Below, piece after piece: positions 42,103-50,656 of a stretch of DNA of 64,000 nucleotides. The stretch's first letter is position 1, and each line of letters starts with the position of its first letter. This stretch comes from Halopenitus salinus (GTDB lineage Archaea > Halobacteriota > Halobacteria > Halobacteriales > Haloferacaceae): NCBI RefSeq assembly GCF_042662125.1, contig NZ_JBHSXL010000003.1, forward strand, positions 124,001 to 188,000, in the 5' to 3' direction. The notes under the pieces were generated by a model. It worked only from the letters and a program-made list of their open reading frames with translations. It was not told the DNA's origin and did not search any database. Both the position numbers and the translations under genes were made by a program.

Positions 42103-43950
42103 ATGGTACAGATACTGTGGCTCATCGTCGCGTCGTTAGTGACCTTCTCGGCCGGATATCTGGCGTATTCGAGGTATCTGGCGCAGTTCGTGGATCTGGA
42201 CGACGACCGGGAGACGCCGGCACATAAATACGAGGACGGACAGGAGTACGTCCCCTCGAAGAAGCCGGTGTTACTGGGACACCACTTCTCGAGCATCGCC
42301 GGCGGTGCTCCGATCGTCGGCCCGATAACGGCCGGCGCGATCTGGGGGTGGCTCCCGGCGCTGGCGTGGGTCGCGATCGGCAATCCGCTCATGGGCGCGG
42401 TGCACGACTTCATGTCGCTTTCGAGCTCCGTGCGACACGAGGGGAAGTCGATCGGCTACATCATCGGCGAGTACGTCGGCGAGGGGGGCAAGAACATGCT
42501 GCTTTGGTTCGCGTTCCTCACCATCATCCTGGTCGTGGGGGTCTTCGCGCTCGTGGTCGGAATCGTGTTGAACGCGTATCCGCAGGCCGCGACCGCCAGC
42601 CTCGTGTACATCGGGCTGGCGTTCCTCTTCGGCGTGTACCTCTATCAGCTCGACGGGCCGCTCATTCCCGGAACGGTCCTCTTCGTCGCCGGCGTCTTCG
42701 CCGGCGTGTGGGTGGGCATTCAGTACCCCCTCGCGCTGTTCGAGCTGGCCGAGGGGTCCCACCCCGCCGGAACGATCGTTCTGCTGGGCGGAACGGGCAC
42801 CTGGATCCCGGGTGCGGGCGTGCTCGGCGGCAACACCGCCGCGTGGATCCCGGTGATCCTCCTGTACGCGGCGATCGCGAGCGCCCTTCCCGTCTGGGTG
42901 CTGTTGCAGCCGCGTGATTACCTCTCGTCGTTCCTGCTGTATGCGGGGGTCGGCGGTGCGCTCCTCGCGGTGATCGTGGGAACGCTTCTCGGAACGTCCA
43001 CGCAGCCGCTCGTGGTCTCGGACAGCATCAACGCCTTCGAGGGGTTCTTCGGCGTCGACGCGGTCGGCGTCTACCCGCTGTTCCCGCTACTGTTCATCAC
43101 GATCGCGTGCGGGACGATAAGCGGGTTCCACTCGCTCGTCTCCTCGGGGACGACCGCGAAACAGCTGAACAAGGAGAGCGACGCGCGTCTCATCGGCTAC
43201 GGCGGCATGCTCGCCGAGGGACTGCTCGCGACGACCGCCATCGTCACGCTCGCCGTGGCCGGATTCGCCTCCGACGCCGCCGCCGGCGGGATCGGCGGCG
43301 CGCTGCCGAACTTCGCGGCCGGCGGCGGGATCATCCTCACGAGCTTCGGGATCCCCGAAGCGTACGGGGCACCGTTCATGGCGCTCGTGCTCGTGAGCTT
43401 CCTCCTCACCTCCACGGACACGGCGGCACGGCTCGGCCGATACATGATGGAGGAGATCGTCGGAACCCCCGGAAGCGGCGTCGACACCGGGCTCTCCGGC
43501 GGAATCGGAGCGTTCGCTCGCGGGCGGTACACGAATCCGGTCATCCAGTGTGGGCTGGCGTACCTGCTCGTCATCTCCGGTCAGTGGGCGACGCTTTGGG
43601 CGCTCTTCGGCGGCGCGAACCAGCTGCTCGCCGCGCTCGCGCTGTTGACCGGCACCGTCTGGCTCGCCAACTGGGACCGCTCCAAACAGCTCGTGAGCAC
43701 GGGCGCACCGATGGCGATCATGGTCACGATCACGGTGCTCGGCCTCGCGTGGATCACGCTGTATGAGAACCTGCTTTTGAACATCATCCAGGGCGGAGCC
43801 GAGGGCCTCGGGTCGATGATCTCCTCGGGCGTTCAGATCGTGCTCGGACTGGTCCTCATCTTCCTCGCGTTGTCGCTCGTGCGCATCGGCTACGCCAACA
43901 TCACGAGCGCGCGAAAGGGAGGCACCTCGGTGCAGCCGGGCGACGACTGA
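42103..43950 (+). CDS. cstA: carbon starvation protein A-family transporter
   Basis: 615 residues with about 16 membrane segments. The start 'LVTFSAGYLAYSRYLAQFVDLDDDRETPAHKYEDGQEYVPSKKPVLLGHHFSSIAGGAPIVGP' spans the family's defining motif. CstA-type proteins import peptides or pyruvate in bacteria; the haloarchaeal substrate is not proven. It has its own promoter and is the largest membrane protein in the window. Confidence 0.92.
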   Translation: MVQILWLIVASLVTFSAGYLAYSRYLAQFVDLDDDRETPAHKYEDGQEYVPSKKPVLLGHHFSSIAGGAPIVGPITAGAIWGWLPALAWVAIGNPLMGAVHDFMSLSSSVRHEGKSIGYIIGEYVGEGGKNMLLWFAFLTIILVVGVFALVVGIVLNAYPQAATASLVYIGLAFLFGVYLYQLDGPLIPGTVLFVAGVFAGVWVGIQYPLALFELAEGSHPAGTIVLLGGTGTWIPGAGVLGGNTAAWIPVILLYAAIASALPVWVLLQPRDYLSSFLLYAGVGGALLAVIVGTLLGTSTQPLVVSDSINAFEGFFGVDAVGVYPLFPLLFITIACGTISGFHSLVSSGTTAKQLNKESDARLIGYGGMLAEGLLATTAIVTLAVAGFASDAAAGGIGGALPNFAAGGGIILTSFGIPEAYGAPFMALVLVSFLLTSTDTAARLGRYMMEEIVGTPGSGVDTGLSGGIGAFARGRYTNPVIQCGLAYLLVISGQWATLWALFGGANQLLAALALLTGTVWLANWDRSKQLVSTGAPMAIMVTITVLGLAWITLYENLLLNIIQGGAEGLGSMISSGVQIVLGLVLIFLALSLVRIGYANITSARKGGTSVQPGDD

Positions 43951-44015
43951 GGACGACTGACGACGATCTCGTCCGCCACCGGCGGACGTCCCCACCGTTT
44001 TTTACGTCCCCATTT

Positions 44016-44813
44016 TCAGTTTCGGTTTCGCAACCAGTTCGCCACGCGGGAGAGTGTTCCTCGGGGTTCCGTCGACGATCCTCGTTCCGCGGACGTTCCG
44101 TCCTCCCAGAGCGTGAACGCCTCGACGACGGCCGCGAGTTCGCTCGCGACGGCGTCCTCTCGATCGGGTGAGACGACGGCGAGGTTCACCTCGTAGTGGC
44201 CGTAGTATCCGAAGCGCAGCAGGGTCCGATCCCTGAAGCCGTCGACGTACGAGCGGACGTCATCCGGAATCTCGGGCGTAACGGTCACGAAGGTGAACTC
44301 GGTCACCTGATGGGTCTCGTCGGCTTCGATGCGGTCGTCGGCGATCGCGTGTCCCGTCTCGACGAGGCGATCGAGCTCGTCGGGCGAGACGGTCGAACTC
44401 CGGCGAACGAACACGTGTTCGCGCGATTCGTGGTTGGCCCAGTTTATCGACCGGTGAAGGAACTGCCGCTGGTTCTCGACGGCCAGGAGGCCGTACAGGT
44501 CGAAGCGCTCGCGACCCGCCCGATGATCCGCTTCGAGGTCGTAGCTGTACCGGAGCCTGCGGGCGACACGACGCAGGTACTCGTCGCCCAGCTCGGGAAC
44601 GCCGACGTCCGCGTCGACGCCGTCAGCATCGGACTCGATGCCGCCACCCCCGACCTCGCTTCCGCCAACTTCGCTCCCACTTCCGTCGACTTCGACCTCG
44701 CCGCCGTTCACGACGGCGTCAACACCGGCCCCGGCGGAATCCTCGGAGGGCTCGCCGGTAGCGTCGGCTTCGACCCCCGCCGACTCCTCGCGCGTCGCGT
44801 CCGGTTCGCTCAT
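44016..44813 (-). CDS. conserved haloarchaeal protein with acidic N-terminus, unknown
   Basis: 265 residues from the ATG at 44813 ('MSEPDATREE'). About 85 N-terminal residues are acidic low-complexity with Gly/Ser/Asp; then comes a globular part 'LGDEYLRRVARRLRYSYDLEADHRAGRERFDLYGLL' and 'FTFVTVTPEIPDDVRSYVDGFRDRTLLRFGYYGHYEVNLAVVSPDREDAVASELAAVVEAF'. No catalytic motif is evident. The family appears haloarchaeal-specific; role unknown. An in-frame upstream start at 44873 is rejected because its residues are Arg-rich. Confidence 0.7.
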   Translation of the reverse strand: MSEPDATREESAGVEADATGEPSEDSAGAGVDAVVNGGEVEVDGSGSEVGGSEVGGGGIESDADGVDADVGVPELGDEYLRRVARRLRYSYDLEADHRAGRERFDLYGLLAVENQRQFLHRSINWANHESREHVFVRRSSTVSPDELDRLVETGHAIADDRIEADETHQVTEFTFVTVTPEIPDDVRSYVDGFRDRTLLRFGYYGHYEVNLAVVSPDREDAVASELAAVVEAFTLWEDGTSAERGSSTEPRGTLSRVANWLRNRN

Positions 44814-44932
44814 CGTGTGAGGGTTGGCCACCGGACACCTAAAACGTCGCCCCTCGACTGCGGGATCCACCACCCCTCGGAAACCATCAGGAACGTTTAT
44901 GTAAATACCGGCTCGATGTACGACACGGTACC

Positions 44933-45136
44933 ATGAGTAAACGGAGGGAGGCCTGTGGCCGGTGCGGGCTGAGCAGCGTCGTCGACGCGTCGAACGACGG
45001 CGATTCCGACCCGTTCGGCGACGAACGCATCAAGGTGTCCGAGGAGGACGCGAGGCGGATCTCGCCGAGCGCGTGGATCGCCGGCGTCGTGGAGCGACTC
45101 GACGACGCCGCGATGGGGCTGACCTATCGTCGTTGA
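44933..45136 (+). CDS. tiny protein with one CxxC, unknown
   Basis: 67 residues: 'MSKRREACGRCGLSSVVDAS', then 'RIKVSEEDARRISPSAWIAGVVERLDDAAMGLTYRR'. Only one C-x2-C pair is seen, so metal binding would need a dimer. An AT-rich tttatgtaaata element (about 44895-44906) upstream supports expression. A real but uncharacterised small gene is likely; it could also be a fragment. Confidence 0.5.
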   Translation: MSKRREACGRCGLSSVVDASNDGDSDPFGDERIKVSEEDARRISPSAWIAGVVERLDDAAMGLTYRR

Positions 45137-45293
45137 CCTCGGCGACGCCACCCCCGAGGTCGATCCCGGACCTTCCAGCGTTCGAACCGGTCTTTTTTCG
45201 ACGCCGAACCCGATCGGCGTCGACGGTTCGCGATCCGAATCGCCACCCACATCGAACCCAGATCGTTCCGTACGACGGGTGCCTTGGTACGTG

Positions 45294-45331
45294 CGTGAGG
45301 CGGGTGGGAGCGTCCGTGAGACGGGTGGCCA
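45294..45331. repeat. paired cgtgaggcgggtggga motifs
   Basis: cgtgaggcgggtgggag at 45294-45310 and the related cgtgagacgggtggcca at 45315-45331. The first 17 bases are identical to 8501-8517, after the binding-protein gene, so this is a dispersed short repeat within the window. Confidence 0.7.
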
Positions 45332-45553
45332 TGACCGCGCGCGACCGATCGTCGTCGTCGATCCGCCTCGAAACCGGCGGAGATCACGGTGAATCGAGGA
45401 ACTGAACGGCGTGTCGACGTCATCCTAAATAACGTCTTAGAACGCCCGATAAAATTTCTAAGCGTTTCTAATCGGTTTGTGAAAGGTAATCGCCCGGCGT
45501 AAAACGTCGTTGAGAGTCGTTAATCCACGTGAATCTACGCTAACGCTCGTTCC

Positions 45554-45561
45554 ATTATATA
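45554..45561 (+). promoter_or_regulatory. TATA box of the 45602-46176 operon
   Basis: attatata with expected start of transcription near 45583, then an aggtga ribosome-binding site about 6 bases before the ATG at 45602. The GTG at 45575 lies upstream of the predicted transcript start and is rejected. Confidence 0.65.
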
Positions 45562-45601
45562 GGGGTGGCAGTCCGTGTACGAATCGAGGCAGGTGACACA
45601 G

Positions 45602-45925
45602 ATGTCGAACACTACCCTCCGATCGAACGCGCCGCTCCCGACGCGGCTCCGCCGGCGAACCGGCGACCAGCTCCGGGCCATCGCGTTCTGGGCTGCGGTG
45701 CTTTTGCCCCTCACGTACATCCCGGTCCTCCACGGGATCGTCGTGGAAGCAAGCGCACAGCTCTTCGTGGGCCTGCTCGGGCTCAACGTCGTGTGTGCGA
45801 TCGTTGGCCACGAGCACGGGATCAACCACGACGGCCGCGAACGCGATGCCCGAATGCAGCGACGGACGAATGGAACGTCGACGACCGACGCGAGCGAGAT
45901 GACCGCCACGGAGTCACGATCATGA
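45602..45925 (+). CDS. small two-helix membrane protein
   Basis: 107 residues. Two hydrophobic segments ('AIAFWAAVLLPLTYIPVLHGIVV' and 'LFVGLLGLNVVCAIVGHEHG') flanked by a basic N-terminus and a polar C-terminus. Unknown family. Its TGA stop overlaps the ATG of the next gene by four bases, so the two products are translationally coupled. Confidence 0.65.
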   Translation: MSNTTLRSNAPLPTRLRRRTGDQLRAIAFWAAVLLPLTYIPVLHGIVVEASAQLFVGLLGLNVVCAIVGHEHGINHDGRERDARMQRRTNGTSTTDASEMTATESRS

Positions 45926-46176
45926 GCACGAACACCACGACCACCACGGACGGAGCGTACGGGTCCCCGAAAGCACGCCGACTCGCGGAGTTCCTCCGTG
46001 AGGAGGCGAAGAGCGGCGAGATATACGTCAAAAGCAAGTTCATCTCCGAGGACGTCGGACTCTCCCCGAAGGAGATCGGCGCGTTGATGATCCAGCTGCA
46101 GGGTTCGATCCCGGACCTCGAGATCGAAAAGTGGTCCTACACCGGCGCGACGACCTGGCGCATCGCGCCGCAGTAG
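45922..46176 (+). CDS. DUF7123-like winged-helix protein
   Basis: 84 residues. 'RRLAEFLREEAKSGEIYVKSKFISEDVGLSPKEIGALMIQLQ' reads as a helix-turn-helix followed by the wing 'LEIEKWSYTGATTWRIAPQ'. This resembles the small haloarchaeal DUF7123 family (pattern recall, not a search). It could regulate the membrane gene that it is coupled to. Confidence 0.7.
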   Translation: MSTNTTTTTDGAYGSPKARRLAEFLREEAKSGEIYVKSKFISEDVGLSPKEIGALMIQLQGSIPDLEIEKWSYTGATTWRIAPQ

Positions 46177-46512
46177 CGAGCCCGACCTCGCCTGCCACCC
46201 GCCGCCCGCTCCCCATCTCCGATCGACCGTCTCAAGAGGACGGCATTCCCGATCACGTGAAGACGGCTCCGTTTCCCGTTTCCCCGTTGCCAACCTCTTC
46301 CGATACCGACAGCCGTCTCGGTACAACGACAGCCACCCCTGTACAACGACAGCTGCGATCGCGAACACCGAGATTCGGCGCGTCACGCGCCATGCATCGT
46401 CGTTTCGACGCCGTCACGTCCGGCGATCGACGTGGATGGTACCGCGGGACGTGGGCGGACCGGAACGGAACGCTTTTATTGGTCCCTCGGGTTAGAAACG
46501 AATGCGAAGAAC
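46177..46512. other. 336-base gap before the tRNA
   Basis: No gene seen. It holds a direct repeat (46321-46353) and, at 46471-46480, a ttttatt element about 40 bases before the tRNA that is its probable promoter. Confidence 0.55.
46321..46353. repeat. 13-bp direct repeat
   Basis: gtacaacgacagc occurs at 46321-46333 and 46341-46353, with a looser related copy (ataccgacagcc) just upstream near 46303. Confidence 0.7.
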
Positions 46513-46583
46513 GCACCGGTAGTGTAGTGGTATCACGCAACCTTGCCATGGTTGCAACCCGCGTTCAAATCGCGGCCGGTGCA
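46513..46583 (+). tRNA. tRNA-Gly (GCC)
   Basis: A complete cloverleaf: acceptor gcaccgg pairs with ccggtgc, discriminator A; anticodon stem caacc/ggttg with loop ttgccat (anticodon GCC); T stem ccgcg/cgcgg with loop ttcaaat. No intron and no encoded CCA. A TATA-like element is about 35 bases upstream. Confidence 0.97.
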
Positions 46584-46587
46584 TTTC

Positions 46588-46938
46588 TCACGTGACTTCG
46601 TCCTTCGGAGGGCCCTCTATCGTCGCGGCCGTCTCGATCCGAACGATGCCGCGGGTATCACACAGGTCGTCGACCGCCTCCTCGGGAAGTTCGATCGAGT
46701 AGGTGTCGAACCCGAGTTCCCGGTCGAAGGTGCCCTCAAGCTCCGCGACCGTTCGACGGAGGGCGTCGGCGTCGACGTCGTCCGAATCGGGATCGATCTC
46801 GACGACCAGCGCGATGGATCGCCCGGGTTGCGGGTCAAAGCGAACGCGTCGAACCGGGTGTGAGAGGTACATGTACGCGTCGGGTAGGACGCGTCGGTGG
46901 AAAAGATCCCCGTCCGATTGCGGTGGTCCGGACACCAT
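46588..46938 (-). CDS. small haloarchaeal protein, unknown
   Basis: 116 residues from the ATG at 46938 ('MVSGPPQSDGDLFHRRV'). Predicted alpha/beta: 'SHPVRRVRFDPQPGRSIALVVEIDPDSDDVDADALRRTVAELEGTF' then 'IELPEEAVDDLCDTRGIVRIETAATIE'. No motif identifies a function. Its stop is 4 bases from the 3' end of the convergent tRNA-Gly. It is divergent from cofH (60 bases apart). Confidence 0.6.
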   Translation of the reverse strand: MVSGPPQSDGDLFHRRVLPDAYMYLSHPVRRVRFDPQPGRSIALVVEIDPDSDDVDADALRRTVAELEGTFDRELGFDTYSIELPEEAVDDLCDTRGIVRIETAATIEGPPKDEVT

Positions 46939-46970
46939 CCGATCCACTCCCCGGATCCGGGGTCCGTTCC

Positions 46971-46977
46971 TTTTTAC
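46971..46977 (+). promoter_or_regulatory. TATA-like element of cofH
   Basis: tttttac about 25 bases before the tandem ATGs at 46998 and 47001. The space is shared with the divergent small gene ending its promoter near 46938. Confidence 0.55.
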
Positions 46978-46997
46978 TCGTGGAACGTGGAACCTCA

Positions 46998-48434
46998 ATG
47001 ATGACCTCCGCGCGCGATCCGGACGCGAGCGATCCCGGTGGCGATCTCGACGTCGACGCGGTCTCGAAACTCGAGTTCGACCGCCGTCCGGAGACCGACC
47101 AGTCCTTCGAGAACGCGCTCGCGAAGGCTCGAGACGGCGACCGGCTCACGGTGGACGACGGGATCGAACTCATCACGACCGGCACGGACGTGGCGGGGAT
47201 CGATCCCGAGCGCAAGGAGGCGGTCCTCGAGATCGCGGACCGACGGCGCGCGGAGACGGTCGGCGAGGAGGTCACCTTCGTGGCCAACCTCAACAACAAC
47301 GTGACGACGGCGTGTAACACGGGGTGTCTGTTCTGCAACTTCAAGGACTCCGCACACGCCTTCGAGGCCGAAAGCGGGATCGACCACCCCGGATTCACCA
47401 AGACGCCGGCGGAATCGCGCCGGATCGTCTCCGACGCGCTGGAGTTCGGGATCTCCGAGGTGTGTTCGGTCTCTGGGCTCCACCCCGCCTTCGCGCTCAA
47501 CGGGGAACACCACGATATCCTCGAGTCGTACGCCGATCCCGAACGCGAGGTGAACTACAAACCCCCCGCGGCGTACGCGACCGATCCCGGCACCTACCGC
47601 GAGCAGATGGCCGCGATGTCGGTCGACGACGTGCATCTCCACTCGATGACGCCGGAGGAGGCCTACCACGCGAAGCGCGGAACCGACTGGAGCTACGAGG
47701 ACGTCTACCGCGAGCTCGAAGCGGCCGGCCTCGACAGCGCCCCGGGAACGGCGGCGGAGATCCTCGTCGACGAGGTCCGCGACGTCATCTGTCCCGGAAA
47801 GATCCGAACCGACGACTGGGTGGCCGCGATGGAGGGGGCGATGGCGGCGGGCCTCGATACGACGGCCACCATCATGTACGGCCACGTGGAAAACGCCGCC
47901 CACCGCGTCGAACACCTGCAGGTCGTTCGCGACCTCCAGGACCGCACCGGCGGTATCACGGAGTTCGTCCCGCTCTCGTTCGTCCACGAGAACACGCCGC
48001 TCGCCGAACACGGCGTCGTCGACGGCGGCGCCAGCGACGCCGAGGACGAGCTGATGATCGCGGTCTCGCGGCTCTTCCTCGACAACGTCGCCCACGTCCA
48101 GTCCTCGTGGGTCAAATACGGCGACGAGAAGGCGCTCAAGCTGCTCAACTGCGGCGCCGACGACTTCATGGGGACGATCCTCTCCGAGGAGATCACGAAA
48201 CGCGCCGGCGGCGAGTACGGCGAGTACCGCAGCTTCGAGGACTACGTCGACATGGTGAACGCGATCGGTCGCATCCCGGTCGAGCGATCGACCGACTATC
48301 GAACCCGCCACCCGATCGATCCGGACGACGGACCGTACGGACCGACGATCGGCCCGCGAGCGGACGGAACGCCGATGCTCGCGGGTCGGGACCGCGAACT
48401 CGGGAGGTCCGGGTCGGTGAATGCGGACGACTGA
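46998..48434 (+). CDS. cofH: FO synthase subunit 2 (CofH)
   Basis: 478 residues. The radical-SAM motif C-x3-C-x2-C is in 'CNTGCLFCNF', followed by family segments 'GISEVCSVSGLHPAFALNGEHH', 'IMYGHVENAAHRVEHL' and 'GITEFVPLSFVHENTPL'. CofH joins a tyrosine-derived fragment to a flavin precursor to make the deazaflavin FO of coenzyme F420 (established). CofG must be encoded elsewhere. Two adjacent ATGs (46998, 47001) make the exact start ambiguous by one residue. About 45 N-terminal residues are acidic and non-conserved. Confidence 0.94.
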   Translation: MMTSARDPDASDPGGDLDVDAVSKLEFDRRPETDQSFENALAKARDGDRLTVDDGIELITTGTDVAGIDPERKEAVLEIADRRRAETVGEEVTFVANLNNNVTTACNTGCLFCNFKDSAHAFEAESGIDHPGFTKTPAESRRIVSDALEFGISEVCSVSGLHPAFALNGEHHDILESYADPEREVNYKPPAAYATDPGTYREQMAAMSVDDVHLHSMTPEEAYHAKRGTDWSYEDVYRELEAAGLDSAPGTAAEILVDEVRDVICPGKIRTDDWVAAMEGAMAAGLDTTATIMYGHVENAAHRVEHLQVVRDLQDRTGGITEFVPLSFVHENTPLAEHGVVDGGASDAEDELMIAVSRLFLDNVAHVQSSWVKYGDEKALKLLNCGADDFMGTILSEEITKRAGGEYGEYRSFEDYVDMVNAIGRIPVERSTDYRTRHPIDPDDGPYGPTIGPRADGTPMLAGRDRELGRSGSVNADD

Positions 48435-48538
48435 GGAGTGATTTCGTTCCCACGTGTCGTTGCAGTTGTCGATGACAGCGGAGCTCACGGACAACCCATC
48501 CGAACGAAAAAATGAAACTCGAGGTTCGGAACCGAACG

Positions 48539-50656
48539 CTACTCGGCGTAGCGACGGGCGATTAACGCACTACCGATCAGCGCGACGACGGCCATCACGC
48601 CGGTGAATCCCGGGATCCATTCCTCGGTCGTTTCCGGAGGCTCCTCGGTGTCGTCCGGCGGCTGGTCGGTCGTCTCCGCCGTATCCACTGCGTTGACCGT
48701 GATCGACGTCGTCACGGTGTCGGTTTCGCCGGCATCGTTCGTGACGGTCAACTCGACGTCGTACTCGCCCGGCTCGTCGATCGTCGTCGAGACGGTTTCA
48801 CCGCGGAGCGACTCGTCGGCGATCGACCATTCGTAGGAGACTACCTCCCCGTAACGGTCGTCGGAGCCGCTTGCGTCGAGTTCGACGTCCTCGCCAACCT
48901 CGACGGTCGTCGCGGACGCCTCAATGGACGCGGTGGGTTCCGACACTGCGCTCACCGAGAAGTATGAGAATCCGGGCGTCTCGGCTTCGAGAACGACGTC
49001 GTCATCGGTTCGTTCTACGACCTCGGTGTCGAGGGGTTGCCAGTCACCCTCCGCGTATCGGTTCACACGAAGATCCTCGGCGACGGCGTCCACGTCGTCG
49101 AGGGTTGATTCGGACACGCTCGTGCGGACGGTTCCGGAGGTGTCAGTTGCCTCGTCCGGAACCGTGATCTGTACGACTGAAACGGACGCACCCGGTGAGG
49201 GTCCGGTCTCTCCGGGTTCACTTTCGAGATCCGCGACGGTGACCTCGCCGTCGACCTGATCGCTTTCGATGCGGATCTCCTCGACGGAGGTCGCCTCGGG
49301 TGTCGCCACCGTCTCGGCGGTTTCCTCGTCGACCTGCGTTGCGACCGTCTCTACTGCTTCGACGGCGACGTCATCCGGAACCGACTCGGGAACGTCATCC
49401 TCTTCGTCCCCATCGTCGGACGGCGCGGCTCCACCGCCGCCTCCACCGGCACCATCGTCACCGTCATCGCCTTCCTCGCTGTCGCTTCCGTCATTTCCAT
49501 CGTCCTCTCCGCCGTCGGATTCGCTTTCGACGACGATCGTACTGGAGGCGGTATCCGTTTCGCCGGCATCGTTCGTGACGGTCAACTCGACGTCGTACTC
49601 GCCCGGTTCGTCGATCGTCGTCGTGGCGGTTTCCCCAGTGAGCGTTTCGTCGGCAACCGACCACTCGTAGGAGACGATCTCTCCGTGCTCCGTCGTCGAT
49701 CCACTTGCGTCGAGGCTGATATCGGAGCCGGTCTCGACGGTTTCGGAGTCGAGCGAAAGATCGGCAACGGGTTCACTAACCGCGCTCACGGCGAAGTAGG
49801 AGAACCCCGGTGTTTCGGCTTCGAGAACGACGTCGGATGCAGTCTGCTCTGCGACGTTTGTGTCGAGAGTCTGCCACTCGCCGTTTACGAAGCGGTTGGC
49901 ACGGAGGTCTTCAGGATTCGCATCGATCTCGGAGAGTCGATCGTTCGAGACGCTCATCCGGATCGTTGCTGAGTTATCACTCGCCGTCTCTGGCACTTGT
50001 ATCTGTGTCACCGATACGGAATCACCCGGTGCCGGACCAGTTCCGGCAGGCTCCGTATCGAGTTCGACGACGTTGACTCCCCCGGAGAGTTCGTCGGAGT
50101 CAGGTGAGAACTCGATCTCACTCACAGGCGACTCGGGATCCTCGGCCTCGAGCGACACCGTCGGGTTCCCTGTCGCCGGATCAGTCTCGATGGGTGCTGC
50201 GACTTCGAGCACGACTTCCGCGTCACCTCGGTCGATCTCTTCGTCCGCATCATCGACGGGAACGCCGGTGAACGACAAATCGACTTCCTGTACCGCTCCG
50301 GATTCCCATTTGACGGTCTCCTCGGCGGAAGCACCGCGAACACGGAACGCCACCGTGTCGCCGCTCGAGGCATCCTCGACGACGAGTTTCTCATCGAAGG
50401 CATCGGGTCCGCCGAAGCTTCCCTCCTCACTTACAGTGATCGTGTCGGCGACCTCGCCGTTGACGACCGCCTCGATCTCGGTTCCGGTCGAAATCGGCTC
50501 ACCGTTAACCGTCGCACTACCGTAGTAGGCGGCGGGTACGTCCGGCGGGCTATCGTCGTGGCTGTCCGCGACCGCGACCCCGACAGCTGTCGGGGCCGCA
50601 AGTGCGGCCAGCGCGAGGGCGATCACCAGGACGTTTCGCGTTGAGATCTGGCTCAT
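48539..50656 (-). CDS. secreted PKD-domain surface protein with PGF-CTERM anchor
   Basis: 705 residues from the ATG at 50656. Order: signal peptide 'NVLVIALALAALAAPTAVGVAVA', a beta-sandwich start, then two copies of a repeat unit made of a PGF-pre-PGF domain (each ending 'ETPGFSYF.VSAVSEP') and a PKD domain ('IVSYEWSVADETL', 'VVSYEWSIADESL'), separated by a Gly/Asp/Glu spacer with 'GAGGGGGGAAPSDDGDEEDD'. The C-terminus 'IPGFTGVMAVVALIGSALIARRYAE' is a PGF-CTERM signal, processed by archaeosortase A and lipid-anchored. It probably sits in the S-layer and its start overlaps the beta-helix gene's stop, so they are coupled. Confidence 0.9.
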   Translation of the reverse strand: MSQISTRNVLVIALALAALAAPTAVGVAVADSHDDSPPDVPAAYYGSATVNGEPISTGTEIEAVVNGEVADTITVSEEGSFGGPDAFDEKLVVEDASSGDTVAFRVRGASAEETVKWESGAVQEVDLSFTGVPVDDADEEIDRGDAEVVLEVAAPIETDPATGNPTVSLEAEDPESPVSEIEFSPDSDELSGGVNVVELDTEPAGTGPAPGDSVSVTQIQVPETASDNSATIRMSVSNDRLSEIDANPEDLRANRFVNGEWQTLDTNVAEQTASDVVLEAETPGFSYFAVSAVSEPVADLSLDSETVETGSDISLDASGSTTEHGEIVSYEWSVADETLTGETATTTIDEPGEYDVELTVTNDAGETDTASSTIVVESESDGGEDDGNDGSDSEEGDDGDDGAGGGGGGAAPSDDGDEEDDVPESVPDDVAVEAVETVATQVDEETAETVATPEATSVEEIRIESDQVDGEVTVADLESEPGETGPSPGASVSVVQITVPDEATDTSGTVRTSVSESTLDDVDAVAEDLRVNRYAEGDWQPLDTEVVERTDDDVVLEAETPGFSYFSVSAVSEPTASIEASATTVEVGEDVELDASGSDDRYGEVVSYEWSIADESLRGETVSTTIDEPGEYDVELTVTNDAGETDTVTTSITVNAVDTAETTDQPPDDTEEPPETTEEWIPGFTGVMAVVALIGSALIARRYAE

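Larger units (their letters stand above)
45137..45601. other. 465-base gap with repeats and one promoter
   Basis: No convincing gene is present. It contains two related 17-base motifs (45294-45310 and 45315-45331) and, at its right end, the TATA box and Shine-Dalgarno of the next gene. The central part near 45421-45500 is AT-rich without an ORF. Confidence 0.6.
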
